A stretch of 64,000 nucleotides of DNA from Parabacteroides hominis (GTDB lineage Bacteria > Bacteroidota > Bacteroidia > Bacteroidales > Tannerellaceae): contig NZ_JACOOJ010000003.1 of assembly GCF_014287585.1 (NCBI RefSeq), positions 124,001 through 188,000 on the forward strand, read 5' to 3'. A program made the position numbers and the translations under genes. The notes under the pieces were generated by a model. It worked only from the letters and a program-made list of their open reading frames with translations, was not told the origin of the DNA and did not search any database. Below are positions 16,951 to 24,346 of the stretch, one piece after another (position 1 is the stretch's first letter; the number at the start of each line of letters is the position of its first letter).

Positions 16951-17194
16951 GCATGCTATTTCGGATCAACCTGTACCCTTCTTTCCGCATAGGCCTTGAT
17001 TCTCTCCTCACAGCTTTGCTTCGCGATATCCCGGAGCAGTTCTACTTTCGGGATAAGCGCTTCGATGTGTTACGGGCATAACTTCCGTAGAGAATAATCA
17101 TCTCGCACTCAGGAAGTACTTCCAGTACGCACTTTACGATTCTTCTGAGGTCATCCCGCTTTTCTTCGGGAAGGTAGTTGATGGATGTTTTCAT
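16951..17194 (-). pseudogene. MNT-HEPN nucleotidyltransferase, internally deleted
   Basis: From ATG 17194 the first frame gives 49 residues (MKTSINYLPEEKRDDLRR..) with CEMIILYGSYARNT, the start of the MNT nucleotidyltransferase active-site loop, then stops at 17042-17044. The last part of that stretch also reads, in another frame, EALIPKVELLRDIAKQSCEERIKAY to a stop at 16951-16953. That looks like the C-terminal end of the HEPN domain in Bacteroidales MNT-HEPN fusions. The whole middle of the gene (about 200 codons expected) is missing. A TACATTTG -7 box at 17216-17223 is still in place. MNT-HEPN pairs often act as toxin-antitoxin systems (family knowledge). Confidence 0.65.
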
Positions 17195-17333
17195 GCTTCG
17201 TTTATCTATGTGCAACAAATGTAATCATATTTAAAACGAAATCCATCTATTTAGATAACAAGTTATTCCCATGAAATTTCGGGTAAGCCAAAATAGGACC
17301 GGAAACAAAGGGCGGACGGGAAGAGGCAGGTAT

Positions 17334-17451
17334 ATAAAAAAATTAAGGATTGTCATCACGACAACCCCTAACCAACTTTGTTAACCTTAAATCTAATACT
17401 ATTATGAAAAAACCACAATGCAAAGATACACCCGTCAAGCCCGTTTGTCAA
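17334..17451 (-). ncRNA. Small-RNA-like repeat, copy 3
   Basis: Minus strand: TTGAC (17447-17451), an 18-nt spacer and TATCTTTG (17421-17428). The core is almost identical to copy 2. It ends at the hairpin GGTTGTC pairing with GACAATCC (17347-17366), followed by TTAATTTTTTT, a good intrinsic terminator. Predicted RNA is about 80 nt. The stem base pairs differ from copy 2 (GACAGCC there) yet still pair, which suggests selection on structure. No gene lies upstream on this strand before 17960, so this is a free-standing unit. Confidence 0.58.
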
Positions 17452-17668
17452 GCCTTTTACAGACAATATATGTTAAGCCCTGGCGGCTATTTTGCCAAAA
17501 AGTGTTAGCTATTTTAAAACTATACAGATTACGTGCAAAAACTGCTAATTTTAACGTTTCCTATGCCTCTTTGTTACCGGAAAAACATTCACCCCGTGCT
17601 TCCGAAAATATCCCCTTGTTGCATATAAAACTATTTTACCGCCATACTATTCTTTAATTTCCGGTTGC

Positions 17669-17752
17669 GATTATGTAATCGGCGGCGGTGACTATATAAT
17701 CAGCGACGCCGATTTTATAATCACCGCCGCTGATTACAAAATAATAGCTGGG
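17669..17752. repeat. 21-nt tandem repeat with internal dyad
   Basis: Four 21-nt units begin at 17669, 17690, 17711 and 17732. The first three follow the pattern GAyTwTrTAATCrsCGrCGsy; the fourth is decayed. Units 1 and 3 together form a 16-bp inverted repeat (17676-17691 against 17721-17736, one mismatch). The rest of 17452-17911 shows no credible gene. The array lies about 200 bp upstream of the module B promoter. Confidence 0.7.
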
Positions 17753-17911
17753 TGAGTTAAAAATATATGGCTTGCGGCGATCTATTTTGATGCGGTTTTC
17801 CTATATGAAAGACGAAAAGTGCAAAGGTAATGAATAAACCCCTTTTGCAGGCGGAGTTGCAGGAAATGGATTCCGGTATCGGATCGTTAATACAAATTAA
17901 CGCATTATCTC

Positions 17912-17954
17912 TTGCATATTTACGACAGATTCGTAGCTTTGCGATACGATCGTA
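17912..17954 (+). promoter_or_regulatory. Promoter with TACGA operator dyads (module B)
   Basis: TTG (17912-17914), a 19-nt spacer and TAGCTTTG (17934-17941) form the promoter. A dyad TACGACAGATTCGTA (17921-17935) overlaps the -7 box and a second palindrome TACGATCGTA (17945-17954) covers the start region. Both share TACGA half-sites and are probably bound by the BlaI-type repressor encoded just downstream. Confidence 0.62.
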
Positions 17955-17970
17955 AAAAATAATATAGAAA

Positions 17971-18333
17971 ATGGAAAGATTAACAAGACAGGAAGAGGAT
18001 GTGATGCGCTGGATCTGGCAGATTGAGCCGTGTTTTATCAAAGACATTCTGGCGAAGTATGAAGAGCCTAAGCCTCCTTATACGACACTCGCCTCTATTG
18101 TGAAGAATCTGGAACGTAAGAAATACGTGAAAGCAAAACGTTACGGAAATACTTACGAATACAGGCCGCTGATCCCACAGGAAGAATATAAACGGACGTT
18201 TATGGGAAGTGTGGTGAACAACTATTTCGAGAACTCTTACAAGGAAATGGTCTCCTTCTTTGCTAAGGAACAGAAGATTTCGACCGATGAGTTGAAAGAG
18301 ATTATCGACATGATTGAGAAAGGACGAGAATAA
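17971..18333 (+). CDS. BlaI/MecI-family transcriptional repressor (module B)
   Basis: 120 aa. The winged helix MERLTRQEEDVMRWIWQIEPCFIKDILAKYEEPKPPYTTLASIVKNLERKKYVKAKRYGN aligns well with the module A repressor at 7904-8260. A C-terminal dimerisation helix ends STDELKEIIDMIEKGRE. It should repress its own promoter through the TACGA dyads and be inactivated via the M56 partner 20 bp downstream (inference from the family). Confidence 0.9.
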   Translation: MERLTRQEEDVMRWIWQIEPCFIKDILAKYEEPKPPYTTLASIVKNLERKKYVKAKRYGNTYEYRPLIPQEEYKRTFMGSVVNNYFENSYKEMVSFFAKEQKISTDELKEIIDMIEKGRE

Positions 18334-18353
18334 ACCGTTAAATACATGATGCC

Positions 18354-20090
18354 ATGACACCGGAATTTGCCTACTTCTTGAAGGTAAATGTAGCTTTTAT
18401 ACTCCTTTATGCCTTCTACCGGTTGTTCTTTTACAAGGACACCTTCTTCAAACTGCGCCGTACCATCCTGTTGGCGTTCTTTGGAGTGTCATTGCTTTAC
18501 CCGTTGATGAATATTCAGGATTGGATCCGGGAGCAGGAACCGATGGTGGAAGTCATACAAATGTATTCGGCAATCTTGCCCGAAACGACGATAACTCCTG
18601 GCAATGTTCCCGAAACAAACTGGCATGATCTGTTGCTTTCCGGTGTTTCTTATCTCTATTGGGGCGGCGTTATCGCCTTGTTGCTCCGTTTTTTAGTGCA
18701 GTTGGGCAGCATATTGTTGCTGGCACGGCAGTCGGAAGTGGCATTGATCCGTAACGTGCGTGTTCATCTGTTGGATAAACCTGCCGGTCCTTTTTCCTTT
18801 TTCCGGCTGGTATTCCTGCATCCCGGCTGCCATTCTGAGAAGGAGATCGATGAGATTCTGACACACGAGTGTACGCATGTCGACCAGTGGCATTCGATCG
18901 ACGTGATTCTCTGCGAGCTGGTTAGTATCATCTGCTGGGTGAATCCGTTTGTCTGGCTGTTGAAAAGGGAGGTGCGCCATAACCTGGAATATCTGGCGGA
19001 CGATACGGTGCTTGAGTCGGGCTATGACAGCCGTAGCTACCAGTACCACCTTTTGGGGTTGGCGCATACCAATAAATCGGCAGCCTCTTTATCCAATAAC
19101 TTTAATATGCTGCATCTGAAAAACCGGATCAGCATGATGAACAAGAAACGTTCCCGGAGTATCGGGAGGACAAAATACCTGATTTTTATACCGGTTGTGG
19201 GCGCTTTGCTGATCCTGAGCAATGTCGATGCATTGGCTCGGATCACGGATGAGTTGGCGGAAAGCACGTTTGCCGATGTCTTGCTGCCTGACGCCATCCT
19301 GCCATTTCCGGTGGCCAGTCATGTCGCTCCGGGTGAAAAACGTGAAGAGTATGTCCTATCCGAAGAAGGGGCGGAAGCTGTCAAGCGTGCCCGTAACCAG
19401 ATCTTTACGGTTGTAGAGGTGATGCCGGAATTTCCGGGCGGGCAGGGCGCTTTGCTGAAATTCCTGAAAACGAATGTCAAATATCCGGAATCGGCTATGA
19501 AGGAAGGCATAGAAGGACGGGTTAGTTGTTCTTTCGTTGTCGGAAAAGACGGAGTTATCTCGGATGCGGAAGTGATCCGTGGGGTAAGTCCGGCGCTGGA
19601 TGAGGAGGCTTTGCGCGTGGTAAACTCCATGCCGGTGTGGTCGCCGGGAAAACAGAGGGGTGAAGCGGTTAATGTCAAATATACGGTCCCGGTAACTTTC
19701 CGGCTTTCCGGTGGAGAGAAAAAGACCTCTTCGCGTATCGCGAAGAGGCAGATTAAGGAAATCGATACGTCCGGTCGCATCTTTACAGTCGTGCAACATA
19801 TGCCGGAATTTCCGGGTGGACAGGCTTTGTTATTGAAATATCTGGCAACACGGATAAAATATCCGGTTATCGCCCAGGAGAATGGAATACAAGGCCGTGT
19901 CTCTTGCTCTTTCGTTGTCGATACGGATGGAAGTTTGAAAGATATAAAAGTGGTCCGTGGAATCGATCCTTCGCTGGACAAGGAGGCTGTCCGGGTGATC
20001 CGGGAAATGCCGAAGTGGAATCCCGGCGTACAAAATGATATGGCTGTAGCCGTAAAATATACGGTTCCGGTTACTTTCCGTTTGCAGTAA
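18354..20090 (+). CDS. M56/BlaR1-type membrane metalloprotease with two TonB C-terminal-like domains
   Basis: 578 aa. Membrane spans lie near 8-25, 35-52 and 93-115. The zinc motif is HECTH (His171, Glu172, His175) with NLEYLADD further on, and a span near 275-290 follows. The periplasmic tail carries two tandem TonB-C-type domains of about 100 aa. Each starts FTVV..MPEFPGGQ and ends VKYTVPVTFRL, and they are over half identical. In Bacteroidota this fusion is common, but duplication of the TonB-like domain is less so. It is the signal-sensing partner of the upstream repressor. Whether the TonB-like domains touch outer-membrane receptors is unknown. Confidence 0.88.
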   Translation: MTPEFAYFLKVNVAFILLYAFYRLFFYKDTFFKLRRTILLAFFGVSLLYPLMNIQDWIREQEPMVEVIQMYSAILPETTITPGNVPETNWHDLLLSGVSYLYWGGVIALLLRFLVQLGSILLLARQSEVALIRNVRVHLLDKPAGPFSFFRLVFLHPGCHSEKEIDEILTHECTHVDQWHSIDVILCELVSIICWVNPFVWLLKREVRHNLEYLADDTVLESGYDSRSYQYHLLGLAHTNKSAASLSNNFNMLHLKNRISMMNKKRSRSIGRTKYLIFIPVVGALLILSNVDALARITDELAESTFADVLLPDAILPFPVASHVAPGEKREEYVLSEEGAEAVKRARNQIFTVVEVMPEFPGGQGALLKFLKTNVKYPESAMKEGIEGRVSCSFVVGKDGVISDAEVIRGVSPALDEEALRVVNSMPVWSPGKQRGEAVNVKYTVPVTFRLSGGEKKTSSRIAKRQIKEIDTSGRIFTVVQHMPEFPGGQALLLKYLATRIKYPVIAQENGIQGRVSCSFVVDTDGSLKDIKVVRGIDPSLDKEAVRVIREMPKWNPGVQNDMAVAVKYTVPVTFRLQ

Positions 20091-20123
20091 TTGACCGGAA
20101 TAGGTCATAAATACGATACCATT

Positions 20124-21677
20124 ATGAAATGTAAGTTTTCTCTATTACTGTTTCTTTGCGTACTGTCCCTTTGGGGACAGGCGCAAAGTTTTACGCTTCA
20201 GGAATTGGTCAACAAGAAACAATTTCAGGAAGTTATAGCACGTGCGGACAGTCTTACCCCTGCCGATTCAGCCGATTACGCCACGATGTCGGCAATCGGG
20301 CAGGCGTATGAGGGGCTGTTGCGCTACAAGGATGCTTATCAGTGCTTTTCTTATTGCCTAAAGATGGATACGAACAATGTGGATGCGTTGAATGCCGTTG
20401 CCCGGAATGCAATCAATTTCGGAAGAATAGCGGAAGCGAAACAATGTTACCATAAGGTGCTGGAGGCCGACAGCATGAATTTCTATGCCAACTATCAGTT
20501 GGCACGCCTCTATTATCAGTTGGGAGATTTTGGTAAAGCGACGGAACACTATCATATACTCGCTTCCATCGAAGGTGAGAATCCTTCTATCCTGACCGGT
20601 CTGGCTGATTGCCATATCAAAAAGGGAACCGGGCCTAATACGTTGATCGCCCTCTCTTTGTATGCCCGTGCTCTGGAACTGAACCCGGAAAATGTGCGTG
20701 TGGCTTCTTCTCTGATAAATGTGTTGCTCCGGATGGGAGACGGGAAAGGGGCGTTGCAGGTGTGCGATACCGCTTTGTTCTATAATCCGGATAACAGCCA
20801 GATACGGCAGAGTAAAGGGATGGCTCTTTATATGACGAAAGATTATAAGCAGGCTGATTCGGTCTATACCGGTCTATTGGCCGACGGCGATTCTTCTTTC
20901 TTGAATCTTAAATATGCAGGTGCGGCCCGCTATATGTCCGGCCATGCGCTCGATGGGGTCGAGCTGTTGGAGAAAGCCTATGAAATGGATTCGACGGATG
21001 TGGAAACAGTCATGCTGTATGGCGCTTCCCTGGGAAAAACTTACGACCGCAAACGGGCTTACGAGCTTTTCGACTTGGCAGAAACGAATATGCAACCGAA
21101 GAAGTTCCTCGTTAATCTGCTGACGACTTTCCGGGGAGACGCGTTGAAACGGGACGGGCGTTGGCCTGAAGCGGAAAAGCTGTATTATGCCGCTTGGAAG
21201 AAAGACCCGGATCAGTTGAATTTCCTGTATGAGATCAGCAGGCATTATTGGGATGTCGATCCGGGACTGTTCCGGAATGAGAAGGAATTGCAAAAAACTA
21301 TTTTCAGCAAATATACTTACCTGATGGCCTATATGAAGACGGACAAGTCGCAAAAGTACTTGTACAATTACCGTCCTTTCCTGGAAGCGGTTTGCGAAGA
21401 CGCTTTTTTCAAGAATGCCGACGAGGTGACGATGTTGGCTCCTGACGGAAAGAAAACGAAGTTGGCTGTCTCCGATCTGCGTGCATTGGTCGCCCAACTG
21501 CCGCAGATGCCGGAAGATGAACTTCTGAGGCGCAAGAAGATGCAGGAACAAATGCTCAAAGTGCAGAAAAGAGAAAAGGATTTGCGTAAAAGCGGCGCTA
21601 AACTCGACACGCTCGCCCTGAGTAAGGAAGAAGAAGAGAAAGCGCGGAAAATGCTGAAAGACGCCGGCTTGGAATAG
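20124..21677 (+). CDS. Secreted TPR protein (module B)
   Basis: 517 aa from ATG 20124; an overlapping upstream TTG at 20091 is not needed. The signal peptide (MKCKFSLLLFLCVLSLWGQAQ) is followed by a long array of tetratricopeptide repeats spanning about residues 30-400, for example the block around AVARNAINFGRIAEAKQCYHKVLEAD. The charged C-terminal helix is rich in Lys and Glu. It probably resides in the periplasm as a scaffold. It is 33 bp downstream of the M56 gene and 33 bp upstream of a propeller gene. The same neighbour order (M56, TPR, propeller) occurs in module A. Confidence 0.82.
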   Translation: MKCKFSLLLFLCVLSLWGQAQSFTLQELVNKKQFQEVIARADSLTPADSADYATMSAIGQAYEGLLRYKDAYQCFSYCLKMDTNNVDALNAVARNAINFGRIAEAKQCYHKVLEADSMNFYANYQLARLYYQLGDFGKATEHYHILASIEGENPSILTGLADCHIKKGTGPNTLIALSLYARALELNPENVRVASSLINVLLRMGDGKGALQVCDTALFYNPDNSQIRQSKGMALYMTKDYKQADSVYTGLLADGDSSFLNLKYAGAARYMSGHALDGVELLEKAYEMDSTDVETVMLYGASLGKTYDRKRAYELFDLAETNMQPKKFLVNLLTTFRGDALKRDGRWPEAEKLYYAAWKKDPDQLNFLYEISRHYWDVDPGLFRNEKELQKTIFSKYTYLMAYMKTDKSQKYLYNYRPFLEAVCEDAFFKNADEVTMLAPDGKKTKLAVSDLRALVAQLPQMPEDELLRRKKMQEQMLKVQKREKDLRKSGAKLDTLALSKEEEEKARKMLKDAGLE

Positions 21678-21710
21678 GCAGAGCTTCAGAACAATATAAT
21701 TGATATAAAT

Positions 21711-22871
21711 ATGGGAAGGCAGATTCTAATTTTGTTTTTGATGTCTACTTTTGGTTTGCTGCAAGCACAGATCACGATTCCTTTTGCCAAGGGAATTGCA
21801 GACAATAAAGAAATCAAATTAAGCGAGGTGGCGTCTGAAATCAGATATATTCCGTTAGAAACGACTGCTGAGTCCTTATTGGAACAGGATATCCTGGACG
21901 TGACTATTGCCGGAGGCTATTTGTTTGTCTGTGACTATAAGAAGCTACTCCAGTTTACTCCGGAAGGAAAGTTTGTCCGTCAGATCGGTAAAGCGGGACA
22001 AGGACCAGGCGAGTATACGGAAAGCATCTTGGGAGTCACATATAATGAGTCTCTCAAGGAGATTTATCTTTCTGATCCGAGACAACTCAAGTTGCATGTT
22101 TATTCTTTTGCCGGTACGTTTTTGCATGATATCAACATGGAGGGAAGAGAGTATGTACGATTGCAAGATAAGGGATGCTTTTATGCCGTTTATAATGATT
22201 TCCTTTACGATAAACAAAAGAGAGGAAAAGAGATGGTCGTCTATGACGAGAACGGCAAAGAACTGTATAATTTCCGTTTCCGCCCGAAAGAGGGTGTCCG
22301 TTATCCGGGGATAAATTTTGCGTTGCCTGTGATTTATGCTTACCAAGATGCCATTTATTATAAGAATCCGCTTGAACTGGAAATCAACCGGATCGAAAAG
22401 AAGAAACGGAAACCTGTTTATAAACTGGATTTGCGTGATTTGGAGAAGTTGAATCATGAGGAAGACGGAAAACTGGTTATTGATAAAGAGAAACAGGTGG
22501 GCGGTTATCAACCGAATGAGATAGCAAAAAAGAAAATCTATTTTCAGGATATATTTGAACTGGATCACAAAATGGGAATCTATTATTTCCAGGAGGACGA
22601 ACGGCGTTTTGCTTGGTATGACAAGCAAAACGGAAAGGTTTGCCGTGTTCGTGCTTTACAAGCGGACATGGATGGCTTCACGGATGATCTGGAAGGCGGC
22701 TGTCCGGTGCTGCCTGAATTTCTCAGAAACGGAAAGTTGGTAGGTGTCGTTCCCGCTCCGGTTTTACAGGAGAAGGCAAAACCTGCGAACGCCAAAGGCT
22801 CGCTAAAGAAAGTGATGGAGAATCTTTTAGAAGACGATAACCAGGTGATACAGGTCGTGACATTGAAATAA
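21711..22871 (+). CDS. Six-bladed beta-propeller protein, exported (module B)
   Basis: 386 aa with a cleavable signal peptide (LMSTFGLLQAQ). The N-terminal region KLSEVASEIRYIPLETTAESLL followed by FTPEGKFVRQIGKAGQGPGEY matches the Bacteroidales six-bladed propeller family. A basic, glycine-poor tail follows the propeller. The following gene is a paralogue 18 bp away, so the pair arose by tandem duplication. Function is unknown. Confidence 0.78.
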   Translation: MGRQILILFLMSTFGLLQAQITIPFAKGIADNKEIKLSEVASEIRYIPLETTAESLLEQDILDVTIAGGYLFVCDYKKLLQFTPEGKFVRQIGKAGQGPGEYTESILGVTYNESLKEIYLSDPRQLKLHVYSFAGTFLHDINMEGREYVRLQDKGCFYAVYNDFLYDKQKRGKEMVVYDENGKELYNFRFRPKEGVRYPGINFALPVIYAYQDAIYYKNPLELEINRIEKKKRKPVYKLDLRDLEKLNHEEDGKLVIDKEKQVGGYQPNEIAKKKIYFQDIFELDHKMGIYYFQEDERRFAWYDKQNGKVCRVRALQADMDGFTDDLEGGCPVLPEFLRNGKLVGVVPAPVLQEKAKPANAKGSLKKVMENLLEDDNQVIQVVTLK

Positions 22872-22889
22872 AGAACAAATAATATTGAT

Positions 22890-24092
22890 ATGTATAAACA
22901 TTTACTCTTATTCAGTATTGTATTATTCTTTTCAGCATGTGGTGGAAAGAAAGCAGAGCCGGAACAGATTGTCGAGATTGAACCGGCAGAACCCGAATAT
23001 CCCATAACCGTTCCGTTTGAGGCGGGAGTTGCTGTAGTACGGGAAATGAAACTGAGTGATATTGCTGATTCGGTACGGTATATTCCGTTGGAGACAAATG
23101 ATAAATGTTTGATTAAATCCATTAATCCCGGCGGAGTTCTGAAGACTGGTAAATATTGGTTTTTACCCTGGGTGGAAGATTTGTTCCAGTATACGGCAGA
23201 TGGAAAGTTCGTCCGGAAGCTGGGGTCTAAAGGTGGTGGCCCCGGACAATTTAATTATATCCAACAGGTGGATGTGAATGAAGAAACAGGTCTTGTTTTT
23301 ATGCTGACGACCACCCGGAAGATTAATGTGTATGACATGGAAACCGGGAAATTTCTTTATGACATCAAGATACCGGAAAGGGAAACCGGGCAGTTTGCCA
23401 TGTTGAACGATACGACTGTCGCCACTTTTATGCCTAATAGCAGCGGGCAGCAAAAAGAACGTATTTATATCTCCAATAGAAAGGGAGAGACATTGAATAC
23501 ATTCTATCGTTCGGACTTGTTTGAGATCAAGAGTGGAACCCGGTGGCTAATGGGTGGAGGTGCTGATCGGTATCTGTTCCATTATGAAGATATGGTTTGT
23601 TATAAAGAGTATTATAATGACACGCTGTTTGTCGTGACAGAAAAGGAACTTGAACCTCGTTATATCATTGATCTGGGCAAATATTCCATTCCTATTGACT
23701 GCCGGATGGAAGCATGTGATGGAGACTGGAAAAGATATGCAACTGTCGCTTCTCCTTATATTCAAAATTCGGTGATCGAAACAGACCCTCTACTCTTTAT
23801 GCCATATAAATATTGGGCAGGGGAAAAACAGCGTGAACGCCACATAATGCTTTATGACAAAAGAGCGAAGGAATGTTTTTCCATTCCGGGCGGTTATATC
23901 AAGAACGACTTTCCCGGTGCTTTGCCTTTGCGTCCGGCGACTTCTTTGAACCGGAACACCCTGGTCTCTGTCTGGGAAGTCGAAGATCTTATGAAAGAAG
24001 CAGAAAAGAATCCGGCTGTCCTGGATCATCCTCAATTGAAAAGATTGACTGAAGATGATAATCCGGTACTGATGGTCGTTTATATGAAATAA
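22890..24092 (+). CDS. Six-bladed beta-propeller lipoprotein (module B)
   Basis: 400 aa. Lipobox FFSACGG (Cys17) and then a Pro/Glu-rich linker (EQIVEIEPAEPEYP). The propeller begins KLSDIADSVRYIPLETNDKCLI and continues YTADGKFVRKLGSKGGGPGQF. It differs from its upstream neighbour in being lipidated, so one partner may be anchored and the other soluble. It is last of the module B operon. A stub reading MMRFIGLVLLLIGLI right after it (24097-24141) may be the remains of a third copy. Confidence 0.78.
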   Translation: MYKHLLLFSIVLFFSACGGKKAEPEQIVEIEPAEPEYPITVPFEAGVAVVREMKLSDIADSVRYIPLETNDKCLIKSINPGGVLKTGKYWFLPWVEDLFQYTADGKFVRKLGSKGGGPGQFNYIQQVDVNEETGLVFMLTTTRKINVYDMETGKFLYDIKIPERETGQFAMLNDTTVATFMPNSSGQQKERIYISNRKGETLNTFYRSDLFEIKSGTRWLMGGGADRYLFHYEDMVCYKEYYNDTLFVVTEKELEPRYIIDLGKYSIPIDCRMEACDGDWKRYATVASPYIQNSVIETDPLLFMPYKYWAGEKQRERHIMLYDKRAKECFSIPGGYIKNDFPGALPLRPATSLNRNTLVSVWEVEDLMKEAEKNPAVLDHPQLKRLTEDDNPVLMVVYMK

Positions 24093-24211
24093 GCTATGAT
24101 GCGTTTTATTGGATTAGTACTATTGATCGGGCTGATATGAAAGAATATATCTGGTTCGAGTTGTTGTTTACCGGAAAGTAGGTGGCGTGACGTGAATTTT
24201 TAATCCTTTTA

Positions 24212-24242
24212 TTGCGTGAGGCGATAACAAAATATATCTTTG
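24212..24242 (+). promoter_or_regulatory. Promoter of the patatin gene
   Basis: TTG (24212-24214), a 20-nt spacer and TATCTTTG (24235-24242) are close to consensus. The leader before ATG 24347 is about 100 nt. The gap 24093-24346 otherwise holds only the 14-15-codon stub noted with the propeller gene. Confidence 0.7.
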
Positions 24243-24346
24243 CCATTGGATACAAATAAGATATTCGTTATGAAGTAGTAACGATTAATAAGTGCTTGCT
24301 CGTAGAAGAATATATCCGTAGGTAACAACTAAATAAAGGGATTGTG

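Noticed and set aside
17418..17657. 79-codon frame starting MQRYTRQARLSS
   Set aside because: It begins inside the small-RNA repeat, shows no domain, and its start differs between repeat copies.
24097..24141. 14-15-codon stub MMRFIGLVLLLIGLI after the last propeller gene
   Set aside because: It looks like the start of a signal peptide and may be the remains of a third propeller gene, but it is too short to call.
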